Positions 1 through 6,069 of a stretch of DNA of 13,855 nucleotides are shown in pieces. The position numbers were made by a program, and so were the translations under genes. Every line of letters starts with the position of its first letter. Position 1 is the first letter of the stretch. Source of the stretch: Cenarchaeum sp. (GTDB taxonomy: Archaea > Thermoproteota > Nitrososphaeria > Nitrososphaerales > Nitrosopumilaceae); contig JAHRAJ010000038.1 of the NCBI GenBank assembly GCA_020027365.1, positions 1-13,855 of the forward strand. The letters run 5' to 3'. Under the pieces are notes generated by a model. The model did not search any database, was not told the origin of the DNA, and saw nothing but the letters and a program-made list of their open reading frames with translations.

Positions 1-81
1 GGGGCGGTTGCCGGGGCCAAAGCCCGAGGCGGCGGAGTAGGCGCCGTCCAGGACGGGAGTTCTGTTGCCAATTAGGGACAT
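1..81 (-). CDS. 5' end of an unidentified gene that starts inside the left repeat arm (partial)
   Basis: An open frame starts at an ATG (81-79, minus) inside the left repeat arm and runs 27 codons without a stop off the left edge of the window. The first ten residues are MSLIGNRTPV, encoded by the repeat, and then unique sequence follows (LDGAYSAASGFGPGNRP). The unique codons mostly end in G or C, as in the well-supported genes here, and the peptide looks protein-like, whereas the two plus-strand frames read into early stops. No TATA box is seen 25 nt upstream of this ATG, so the gene could start elsewhere or be a chimera made by the repeat. The product is not recognisable from 27 residues. 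Confidence 0.35.
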   Translation of the reverse strand, partial: MSLIGNRTPVLDGAYSAASGFGPGNRP

Positions 82-286
82 GGTTTCTTGGCGCACCGTA
101 ATTCGGCGTTTTGTGCATGCGTGCCTAGACGGGTCAAAAAAAATGAAAAACGGCAGGCAGGGGGCATGTCCGGAACGGAGGCATCCTCCCGACTGCCACC
201 GCCGGGGGGAGGGGCAGGCAGATCCGAGGAACGGTCGAAAATCATCAATGTCAGGCGCTGTCACGAATCACATCCCGAATTGGCAA
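51..286 (+). repeat. Left arm of a ~237-bp inverted repeat
   Basis: This segment is the reverse complement of 1050-1287, with about eight substitutions and one 2-nt length difference in an A tract (8 A here, 10 in the partner), so roughly 96% identity. Divergence is uneven. Positions 51-193 carry one substitution plus the A-tract indel, and the inner ~90 bp hold the other seven. The arm itself has short inverted ends: TTGCCAATTAGGGACATG at 65-82 against the reverse complement of 269-286, matching at 15 of 18 positions. That makes it look like a 222-bp MITE plus 14 bp of outer flank. The A-tract indel shifts the frame, so the short ORFs across the arm are not conserved between copies and are probably not coding. 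Confidence 0.93.
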
Positions 287-314
287 GTGCCTTCCGGCGC
301 GAATATACCACGAG

Positions 315-323
315 TTAAATATT
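315..323 (+). promoter_or_regulatory. TATA-like box of the cassette gene
   Basis: TTAAATATT lies with its centre 25 nt upstream of the ATG at 344. This is the same spacing as at the other promoters here and implies a leaderless transcript. It lies inside the cassette, between the left arm and the gene. Confidence 0.6.
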
Positions 324-343
324 GAACGTCCGGTATTGTGTTA

Positions 344-904
344 ATGGACACTCCCGTGGATCCTATTGCACTTGCTGTCTCGCTTCTAATCCCACTCTTG
401 ATCTACTTTATCAAAAAACGATACGATTGGCAGTCGGAAAATTATCGTGCTTCAAAAAGCCTTTGCAAGGAGATGGATGATGCATACACATACCTTACAA
501 GCAAGGACGAAGAGTATGCAAGGGAGGCCTTCCTTCCCAACGGCCGGACTGTCAAGTTTGTAAATTTTCTGCTAAATCACGATTCTTATGACAGCCTGAT
601 CTACTCCGGCAAGATAACATTCCTGAGATCAGGGTTGCAGCAACATGTGCAGGACGTATTTCAGAGGATCAAGCTGCATAACAGCACCCTGTACAGGATT
701 CTAGACATCGATGATCACGAGAGTTGTGAAGATACGATCAAATACAAGACCGCCAAATATTACGAGTTTCTAGAAGGGATCGAATCGGAATTGCGCGAAA
801 AAATCGTGGCAGTTCGAGAAAAGCTTGATGCGGAGATGAGGCGAAATTGGCTATTCCGTGTCGTCAGCCTTGATGTCTTTTTGAACAGATGCTGCCGAAA
901 TTGA
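344..904 (+). CDS. Unrecognised single-span membrane protein carried between the inverted repeats
   Basis: 186 aa from the ATG at 344; a GTG two codons upstream (338) is possible, but the TATA-box spacing favours 344. Residues about 8-24 form one hydrophobic segment (IALAVSLLIPLLIYFIK) followed by KKRYDW, so the N-terminus is probably outside and the rest cytoplasmic. The remainder looks largely helical and charged, with a basic/amphipathic stretch from about residue 145 and a C-terminal end containing a CC pair. No family motif is recognised. The DNA is clearly AT-richer than the housekeeping genes and uses many A/T-ending codons, which suggests recent transfer. It sits alone, with its own promoter, between the two inverted arms, so it looks like cargo of that structure. 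It has no transposase or recombinase motifs. Confidence 0.75.
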   Translation: MDTPVDPIALAVSLLIPLLIYFIKKRYDWQSENYRASKSLCKEMDDAYTYLTSKDEEYAREAFLPNGRTVKFVNFLLNHDSYDSLIYSGKITFLRSGLQQHVQDVFQRIKLHNSTLYRILDIDDHESCEDTIKYKTAKYYEFLEGIESELREKIVAVREKLDAEMRRNWLFRVVSLDVFLNRCCRN

Positions 905-988
905 TCGGCTGCTCGAACTTTTTGGCATCGGACTGCCGAATCTGGCCTCGGTTTCGGCAATCTTGCCGCCATCTGATTTTTTAGATTC

Positions 989-1011
989 CATAGCAGGCAA
1001 CATGTGCTATG
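989..1011. other. Small hairpin between the cassette gene and the right arm
   Basis: CATAGCA (989-995) and TGCTATG (1005-1011) form a perfect 7-bp stem with a 9-nt loop. A run of six T lies just upstream (977-982). It may be involved in ending the cassette transcript, but it is not followed by a T-run, so the role is unclear. Confidence 0.35.
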
Positions 1012-1042
1012 ATGTTAAAAATGTATCTGGCGTGCCAGTCTT

Positions 1043-1287
1043 GGTTCTGTTGCCAATTCGGGATGTGATTCATGACCGCGCCTGGCATTGACGATTTTCG
1101 GCCGTTTCTCGGATCTGCCTGCCCCTCCCCCCGGCGGTGGCCGTCGGGAGGATGCCTCCGTTCCGGACATGCCCCCTGCCTGCCGTTTTTCATTTTTTTT
1201 TTGACCCGTCTAGGCACGCATGCACAAAACGCCGAATTACGGTGCGCCAAGAAACCATGTCCCTAATTGGCAACAGAACCCCCGTCC
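1043..1287 (-). repeat. Right arm of the inverted repeat, with complete terminal inverted ends
   Basis: Positions 1050-1287 are the inverted copy of the left arm. This copy has longer terminal inverted ends than the left one: 1043-1067 (starting GGTTCTGTTGCCAATT) matches the reverse complement of 1256-1280 at 22 of 25 positions. That defines a 238-bp element with TIR-like ends and no open reading frame shared with the left copy. No target-site duplication is evident. A TATA-like TTAAAAATG at 1015-1023 precedes it and could drive a transcript rightward through the arm. Confidence 0.93.
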
Positions 1288-1302
1288 GCCTGCCTCCCTT
1301 GG

Positions 1303-1309
1303 TTTTTAA
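1303..1309 (+). promoter_or_regulatory. TATA-like box of the DUF192 gene
   Basis: TTTTTAA is centred 26 nt upstream of the ATG at 1332. It lies just outside the right arm (which ends at 1287), so the arm's arrival would not have removed this promoter. Confidence 0.6.
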
Positions 1310-1331
1310 GCGGCCGGCGGCGTGGACGCAC

Positions 1332-1823
1332 ATGCCCACCAGAATCCAGGTGATAGCACCGGTAGCCGTGGCCGCCTTTATCGTCGGGCTGGTGGGGCTG
1401 CTGTCCATACCCAGCGATGCCAAGCTTGAATACGTGGAGTTTCCACGCGGGACGATCAAGATTGACGGCCACGTGCTGGAGGTGCAGGTGGCCGACACCG
1501 AGCCCCGCCGCGTCAGGGGACTCATGTTCCAAGAGCGACTTTCATACGACCAGGGAATGCTGTTTGTGTTTGACGAGCCCAAAGTCCACTCGCTATGGAT
1601 GATGAACATGCAGTTTTCCCTGGACATGATCTGGCTTGACGCCGACGGCGCCGTGGTCCACATCGAAAGGGATGTCAAGCCGTGCAAGAGCGCAGTCGAA
1701 CTGGTGACATGCCCGTCCCAGATTCCACTCACCCCTGCATCATACGTACTGGAGGTGTCCTCGGGATTTGTAGAGCGGTTTGGAATTGACGGCGGCTCGC
1801 GCATCGAGTTCATCTCCATATAA
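1332..1823 (+). CDS. DUF192 family protein, membrane-anchored
   Basis: 163 aa. A hydrophobic N-terminal segment (about residues 8-26) is a membrane anchor or uncleaved signal. The rest is a DUF192 domain, with the family pattern RRVRGLMFQERL, then GMLFVFDE, LWMMNMQFSLDMIWLD, a lone C in VKPCKSAVE and YVLEVSSGFVERFGI near the end. DUF192 proteins are widespread small extracytoplasmic proteins of unknown function. The start at 1332 is chosen for the TATA box 26 nt upstream. The frame stays open upstream to an ATG at 1257 inside the repeat arm, which would add 25 residues beginning MSLIGNRTPV. That extension is basic and proline-rich, is not family-like, and would displace the signal segment from the N-terminus. 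Ends 32 nt before the next gene. Confidence 0.88.
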   Translation: MPTRIQVIAPVAVAAFIVGLVGLLSIPSDAKLEYVEFPRGTIKIDGHVLEVQVADTEPRRVRGLMFQERLSYDQGMLFVFDEPKVHSLWMMNMQFSLDMIWLDADGAVVHIERDVKPCKSAVELVTCPSQIPLTPASYVLEVSSGFVERFGIDGGSRIEFISI

Positions 1824-1826
1824 GAC

Positions 1827-1835
1827 GTAAAATAG
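1827..1835 (+). promoter_or_regulatory. TATA-like box of the TauE/SafE gene
   Basis: GTAAAATAG is centred 25 nt upstream of the ATG at 1856, directly after the DUF192 stop codon. The two genes are close but probably transcribed separately. Confidence 0.55.
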
Positions 1836-1855
1836 GACGCCGCACCACAAGCAAC

Positions 1856-2710
1856 ATGCTGGAACATCTGTGGCTTGTGGCCTTGGGTGCGGCCGCCGGG
1901 ACGCTGGGATCCATGATAGGTCTGGGGGGCGGCATCCTGGTGGTTCCGGCACTCACATTCGTGGGATTTCCGCCGTCGGCCGCCGCCGCCAACAGCCTCT
2001 TTGCGGCGTTTAGCAACTCGGTGGCATCCACGATATCATACTCAAAACAACGGCGGATCGAGTACCGTCTGGGGGCGTTCCTCGGACTGCTCTGCGTTCC
2101 CGGAACCGTTTTGGGCGCAGCCGTCTCCGGCGACGTTTCCCCCGGAACATTCGGAATCCTCTTTGCGCTGGTACTTGTGGCCTCGGCCGCATACATCCTG
2201 ATGCGCAAAAGCCTCTTGGACAGGGAGGCGCGGACGCCCGCACCGCCGCATCGCGCCGACCACCCGTCATCCAAAACGGTTTCCATGTCCGGCGCGGTAA
2301 TCGTCCTGGCCGCCGCCGCAAGCCTCTTTGCCGGGGTGATCTCCAGCTTTTTCGGGATTGGCGGCGGCACCGTGTTTGTCCCGCTCATGGTGGCGGTCAT
2401 GGGGCTGGCGATGCGCCGGGCGGCACCGACATCGCAGTTTGTCCTGCTGTTTGCATCCTTTTCGGGACTGGCGGCGCACTCTGCGATGGGCCATCCGGAC
2501 TTTGTACAGGCGCTCTATCTTGCAATAGGCGCGTTTGCGGGGGGGCTGGCCGGGGCCCGGATCTCGACCGGGGTGGGGGAGCGCCGCCTCCGGATTATGG
2601 CATCGGTCGTCATGATTGCCGCCGCCGCCAAGCTTGTGCTAGACTCGGTCGGCGGCGGCGAGGACGACAACGACGACAACGATACGGCCGGTCACGGCGG
2701 CGGCATGTGA
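1856..2710 (+). CDS. TauE/SafE family membrane exporter (sulfite/organosulfonate-type)
   Basis: 284 aa polytopic membrane protein of the TauE/SafE (TSUP) family, whose characterised members export sulfite, sulfoacetate or related anions. It has the internal duplication typical of the family: the glycine-rich motif MIGLGGGILVVPAL (residues 20-33) recurs as FFGIGGGTVFVPLM (165-178). About eight hydrophobic segments can be drawn, split by a hydrophilic loop at about 119-145. The C-terminus (about 265-284) is an acidic, Asn/Asp- and Gly-rich tail encoded by imperfect GAC/AAC triplets, probably a repeat expansion rather than a functional domain. It is convergent with the SDR gene, and the 76-bp gap holds a GACACC repeat. 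The substrate cannot be read from the sequence. Confidence 0.9.
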   Translation: MLEHLWLVALGAAAGTLGSMIGLGGGILVVPALTFVGFPPSAAAANSLFAAFSNSVASTISYSKQRRIEYRLGAFLGLLCVPGTVLGAAVSGDVSPGTFGILFALVLVASAAYILMRKSLLDREARTPAPPHRADHPSSKTVSMSGAVIVLAAAASLFAGVISSFFGIGGGTVFVPLMVAVMGLAMRRAAPTSQFVLLFASFSGLAAHSAMGHPDFVQALYLAIGAFAGGLAGARISTGVGERRLRIMASVVMIAAAAKLVLDSVGGGEDDNDDNDTAGHGGGM

Positions 2711-2786
2711 CCCGACACCGACACCGACACCGCCGCCACCCCAACACCATCTACGCCAAAAACATCCGCATGCGTGCGCGGCCTGC

Positions 2787-4550
2787 CTATCTTGACTCGT
2801 CGACGCAAAACACCACCTCTGGCGAGGCGGCCGCGCTGGATGACACCATAAAGTTGAGCGCGTCTGCAACCCTGTCGGGATTGGGCTGCGCACCGGTCAC
2901 GGATCCGGGCAGTACCGCAAACACCCTGACATCCGACTTTAAGACCTCGCTTAGCTCCTGGTTGACCGTGGCCGCAAACGGCCTGAGGGCCCCCCTGAAC
3001 ACCTCGATCTGGGCGCGCCTTGCACCAGGAACCTTTTTTCCCACCGGCAACGCCGGCCCGACGATCATCACAGCGCCTGCGGCCCCCTCAAACTTCCTTG
3101 GATCCGCCCCGCCGCCGGGTACAAACCTCTCCATCGCCTGCCTTGCCACCACCGCCGGCGTGACGACAAACCTCTGTACAAGCTTGTCCCACCCGTCCCT
3201 TGGGAGGTCCACCAGCCTCGGCATCTCTGGCACGTCACCGGTCATGTGCACCACCGCCATGATCCTTCCCAGCTTGGAGTCGGCAGTCTCCAACCACCTT
3301 GCAACCTCGTCGGGGTTTGACAAATCCACGTCGTGCGTGTGCACCTTGCCGGCTATCGCGTCCCGGATCTCCCGGGGCGCGTCCGTGGATGCCAGGCACG
3401 CCACCTTGCCGCCGTTGCCTTGCACATACGCGGCCAGATGCTCGACCCTTGCGGCATCTGCACCATCGGCGGTGATCACCACTGATCTCCCCGAAAAATC
3501 CACCTGGTGCACGCCGGGAACCGCGTTGCCGACATGCGCCCTGACCGGGTAGAACACCCTGTCTCCCGGGATTACCTTGCCGTTGAGAATCGAGGCAGTC
3601 CCGTCATCGCACAGGTTTAGCACAGACTCTGCCACCTGTGACTGGGACAAAAACTCGCGGTTTGCAATCATGTGCGACGTGTTGCCCTGGATCTTCTCGG
3701 CTATGCCCTGGATCTTCTCCAGCAGGCCGGCAAGCGTCGCCTCTAGCTTTTGCAAGTCCCTGTCACCGCCAATCTTTTGCGCGGCCCTGGCAATCCCGTC
3801 CCTCACCGCCGACTCGTCCTCGCCAAGCAACGGCACAATCTCCCCGTTTGCCGCGTCGACCTCCCGCGGTGCAAGGTCCCCAAATCCGCCCACCCTCATA
3901 AACTCCGCGGCCGCCTTGGGGTACACCGTCTTGTAAATCCGGTCGGAATGAACCGGCCCCGGATTTGTCGCAATGGACGTTATCCCGCGATCCACCAGCT
4001 CCCACGACATTGCCTCTGCAAGCCTGTTCTTGGCGCCCTGCGAGGCGGTATACGGACTGCGAAACCTGTACGGCCTTTGCTCCAGCGGCCTCTCCTCGGT
4101 AAAAAACGTCGAAATCGTGACAATCTTGCCGCCCTTTTTCATCACCCTTAGCCCCCTGGCCGACGTCCAAAAAGTACCCGTGAGGTGTATCCCGACCGTA
4201 CTTGCAAACTCGTCCAGCGGCGCGCTTGCAAAGCACCTGACCGGCCCTGAAACCCCGGCGTTGTTTATGATATAGTCGACCATGACGCCGTCGGCCTCTA
4301 GCGCGTCAAACATCCCGTTGACGCCCGCCTCGTCGCTTACATCAACGCCGTCAAATATCCGCACGGCCGCGCCGCTCTGCTTTTGCTCTGCAACCTTTTC
4401 AAGCGCCGCCGCGGCCTCTGCCAGCGGCTCTTTCCTCCTTCCCAGTATGATGACGCCGGCCCCGTTTTCCACAAACCTCTCGGCTATTGCCCTTCCTATG
4501 CCTGTCCCACTTCCGGTTATGAGCGCCACCTTGCCGTGAAACTTTAGCAT
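2787..4550 (-). CDS. Tandem short-chain dehydrogenase, resembling one half of the Chloroflexus malonyl-CoA reductase
   Basis: 587 aa with two SDR (Rossmann) domains in tandem. Domain 1 (about 1-225) has the NADP-binding TGSGTGIG at 12-19, arginines RR at 38-39, NNAG at 96-99, Ser147 and Tyr167. The lysine expected four residues after Tyr167 is Gln171 (PYTASQGAK). NPGPVHSDR (196-204) follows. A helical insert (about 225-345) links to domain 2 (about 350-587), which keeps the fold pattern but has lost the glycine motif (TADGADA), the NNAG (VVHMTGD) and the Tyr-Lys pair, so it is probably structural. This order (SDR, GPV-SDR segment, helical linker, degenerate SDR) resembles each half of the bifunctional malonyl-CoA reductase of Chloroflexus aurantiacus, more closely the C-terminal half. 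A role in the thaumarchaeal hydroxypropionate/hydroxybutyrate cycle is inference; an unrelated reductase is the alternative. The start is supported by a TATA box 26 nt upstream. Confidence 0.85.
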   Translation of the reverse strand: MLKFHGKVALITGSGTGIGRAIAERFVENGAGVIILGRRKEPLAEAAAALEKVAEQKQSGAAVRIFDGVDVSDEAGVNGMFDALEADGVMVDYIINNAGVSGPVRCFASAPLDEFASTVGIHLTGTFWTSARGLRVMKKGGKIVTISTFFTEERPLEQRPYRFRSPYTASQGAKNRLAEAMSWELVDRGITSIATNPGPVHSDRIYKTVYPKAAAEFMRVGGFGDLAPREVDAANGEIVPLLGEDESAVRDGIARAAQKIGGDRDLQKLEATLAGLLEKIQGIAEKIQGNTSHMIANREFLSQSQVAESVLNLCDDGTASILNGKVIPGDRVFYPVRAHVGNAVPGVHQVDFSGRSVVITADGADAARVEHLAAYVQGNGGKVACLASTDAPREIRDAIAGKVHTHDVDLSNPDEVARWLETADSKLGRIMAVVHMTGDVPEMPRLVDLPRDGWDKLVQRFVVTPAVVARQAMERFVPGGGADPRKFEGAAGAVMIVGPALPVGKKVPGARRAQIEVFRGALRPFAATVNQELSEVLKSDVRVFAVLPGSVTGAQPNPDRVADALNFMVSSSAAASPEVVFCVDESR

Positions 4551-4570
4551 GGGGGGACGGCAGGTCTGCG

Positions 4571-4580
4571 ATATTTATTT
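4571..4580 (-). promoter_or_regulatory. TATA-like box of the tandem SDR gene
   Basis: Read on the minus strand as AAATAAATAT, centred 26 nt upstream of the ATG at 4550. It is one half of a divergent promoter region shared with the gene at 4710. Confidence 0.65.
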
Positions 4581-4680
4581 GGATTGATCCTGGTGATGGC
4601 CCCGCCGTCAACGGTCCGCCTCCCCCCACACCGCACCGCACCACCACCATCCTGCCGCCGCACGGCCGCCGGCGGCGGGG

Positions 4681-4687
4681 TTTATTT
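4681..4687 (+). promoter_or_regulatory. TATA-like box of the 4710-5331 operon
   Basis: TTTATTT follows a G-rich stretch and is centred 26 nt upstream of the ATG at 4710. This spacing decides the start of that gene, because the frame is open further upstream. Confidence 0.65.
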
Positions 4688-4709
4688 GTGGGTGCGCCGG
4701 CGTACACCC

Positions 4710-4946
4710 ATGCACGACACCGAGCCCGATACGTTTGAGCCCCGATCCGTGGCCGAGGCCTACTCTGACCTGCTTGCCAAAATCGGCGTAAACTCGTCTG
4801 CCAAACGGACCGGCACCGACGAGGTCGAGCATGGCGACTACTATAGCCGGTATTTTGCAAACTCGCCGCGCATGATTACAAACAAGGGCTGCATGGACGT
4901 CTCTGGCACCAACATCGACGTAGTGCAGATTGTCCAAAAGGGGTGA
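4710..4946 (+). CDS. Unrecognised 78-aa acidic protein, first gene of a two-gene operon
   Basis: 78 aa, soluble, acidic at the N-terminus (MHDTEPDTFEPRSVAEAYSD), with no membrane segment or recognised motif. The middle contains a short aromatic patch (DYYSRYFANS), and the C-terminus is beta-like (TNIDVVQIVQKG). The frame is open back to 4584, but that stretch translates to a low-complexity Pro/Arg run, and the TATA box at 4681-4687 fits only the start at 4710. The next gene begins four bases after its stop, with the stop codon inside that gene's Shine-Dalgarno sequence, so the two are very probably co-transcribed and coupled. The codon use matches the housekeeping genes, so this is probably a lineage-conserved protein rather than an import. 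No function is proposed. Confidence 0.75.
   Translation: MHDTEPDTFEPRSVAEAYSDLLAKIGVNSSAKRTGTDEVEHGDYYSRYFANSPRMITNKGCMDVSGTNIDVVQIVQKG
4940..4946 (+). promoter_or_regulatory. Shine-Dalgarno site deciding the start at 4951
   Basis: GGGGTGA lies 4 nt before the ATG at 4951 and contains the TGA stop of the upstream gene. It is the only clear ribosome-binding site seen here, as expected for the second gene of an operon when first genes are leaderless. A TTG at 4930 in the same frame is less likely. Confidence 0.65.
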
Positions 4947-4950
4947 TGAC

Positions 4951-5331
4951 ATGGCGCAGGATCCAAATCCACTTCCATGGGGCGCGCTAGACCGGTTTCA
5001 GGCCCACTTTATAGTCAGAAAGGACATTGGGACCGACGTGCTGGACTATACGGCAAAAACCGTGCTGGAGACCAGCGGGCACTTTGGCCAAAAACGCCTA
5101 GTCTCCGTCGGATGGAACGGCGGCAAACTGGCATCCATCCTTGCAGGCGATGACGCGCTAAACGACGCAATATCCGCACAGCCGGTGCGCGATGCCCGGA
5201 TAACCATAGAGCCCACCGACGGCGCCGTACGGATCCACGCGGACGGGTGGCAAAACCGTCACGACCTGGGCGTCTCCAAGGCGATGTTTGAAATATACGA
5301 CCGGATTGCCGGACACGTCCGGGCCCTCTAG
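4951..5331 (+). CDS. Unrecognised 126-aa protein, second gene of the operon
   Basis: 126 aa, soluble, apparently alpha/beta, with no recognised family motif. Features seen are a Pro-rich start (MAQDPNPLPWGALDRFQ), a central strand-rich part (KRLVSVGWNGGKLASILAGD, TIEPTDGAVRIHADG) and a C-terminal helix (KAMFEIYDRIAGHVRAL). The start at 4951 is chosen for the Shine-Dalgarno site overlapping the upstream stop. It is translated after the 78-aa gene and probably works with it. It is convergent with the tRNA endonuclease gene: the two stop codons overlap in one palindromic CTAG at 5328-5331. Codon use is typical of the local housekeeping genes. Confidence 0.75.
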   Translation: MAQDPNPLPWGALDRFQAHFIVRKDIGTDVLDYTAKTVLETSGHFGQKRLVSVGWNGGKLASILAGDDALNDAISAQPVRDARITIEPTDGAVRIHADGWQNRHDLGVSKAMFEIYDRIAGHVRAL

Positions 5332-5864
5332 GCCCTCCACCAGTCCAACGCCACAAGATCCACGCCGCCGGCCCTTGGTATTGCCAGAATAAACTGCTTG
5401 CGCACGGTGGACGCAAGCCTTCCGGCCAAAACCACGCCGGTTGCCGTTATGGGATCCCTCGGACTGCACACCTGCACCAGATACGGCGCGTGATCAATCC
5501 CCGGCCCCCTCTCATACACTGCAAAGTCACATCCAAACTTTATCCCGGGATTCACGACATACCCCTTGTCCCGAAAGTCCACGTACACCCTGTACTTTTT
5601 GTCAAAGTCGTGATACTCTGCGGCGCATATCCTGCGCATCCTGGCGGCCGATATCTTTTGTGACTTGGAACCCATGATCTTGAGCCTTCCATGCTCCATC
5701 AGATAGTACCCCTCTATGAGGTCTAAAACCAGCGGCACATCAATCTCCTCGGGCTTGGGCTTTGGCATGCCAATCGGCTTGCCGTAATACCCGTCGGAAA
5801 ACAGCTTTCGCGCATCCCTTGGATTCCACACCACAATCCTGTTGTCCACAAGCTCCGCCTTCAC
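5328..5864 (-). CDS. endA: tRNA-splicing endonuclease (catalytic subunit)
   Basis: 178 aa archaeal tRNA-intron endonuclease, which cuts precursor tRNAs at bulge-helix-bulge sites to release introns. The C-terminal catalytic domain shows the family triad in context: Tyr117 in GCDFAVYERGPG, His125 in IDHAPYLVQV and Lys156 in VRKQFILAI. The N-terminal ~75 residues fit the usual N-domain (WNPRDARKLF, YYGKP, LIEGYYLMEHGRL). The length is that of a single-copy subunit, as in homotetrameric or alpha2-beta2 enzymes. Because the triad is intact, this is the catalytic chain, and a structural partner could lie elsewhere. The start codon is GTG at 5864, supported by a TATA box about 24 nt upstream; no ATG fits. 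Confidence 0.92.
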   Translation of the reverse strand: MKAELVDNRIVVWNPRDARKLFSDGYYGKPIGMPKPKPEEIDVPLVLDLIEGYYLMEHGRLKIMGSKSQKISAARMRRICAAEYHDFDKKYRVYVDFRDKGYVVNPGIKFGCDFAVYERGPGIDHAPYLVQVCSPRDPITATGVVLAGRLASTVRKQFILAIPRAGGVDLVALDWWRA

Positions 5865-5884
5865 GCGCCTGCTGTCCTGTCAGG

Positions 5885-5890
5885 CTATAT
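5885..5890 (-). promoter_or_regulatory. TATA-like box of the tRNA endonuclease gene
   Basis: Read on the minus strand as ATATAG, centred about 24 nt upstream of the GTG at 5864. It supports that unusual start codon. Confidence 0.5.
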
Positions 5891-6069
5891 GATGGTAATG
5901 CCCCCCACGCCACTGCCGCTGCCGCCGGCGGGAATTGCCTGCGGCCGGCCGGATCGGTGATTGTGCATGCCGAACCGATCTGCACGCCGCACCGCCGGAC
6001 AACGATGATGATGATGACGACGACAACAACATCAACCGCCGCACGGCCGGATCCAACAACGGCCTGCGT

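Noticed and set aside
65..325. ORFs crossing the repeat arms on both strands (for example 65-325 +, 88-318 +, 981-1250 -)
   Set aside because: The 8-versus-10 A tract shifts the frame between the two copies, none has a promoter at the usual distance, and the peptides are Arg/Pro/Gly-rich without motifs.
989..1011. Hairpin as a classical intrinsic terminator
   Set aside because: The T-run is upstream of the stem, not downstream, on the plus strand, and no T-run follows on minus.
1190..1867. 225-codon open frame on the minus strand
   Set aside because: It is the antisense of the DUF192 gene, whose family match and promoter are clear.
2707..3552. 281-codon open frame on the plus strand overlapping the exporter stop
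   Set aside because: It is antisense to the tandem SDR; the Ser/Thr/Ala-rich translation is a codon-bias artefact.
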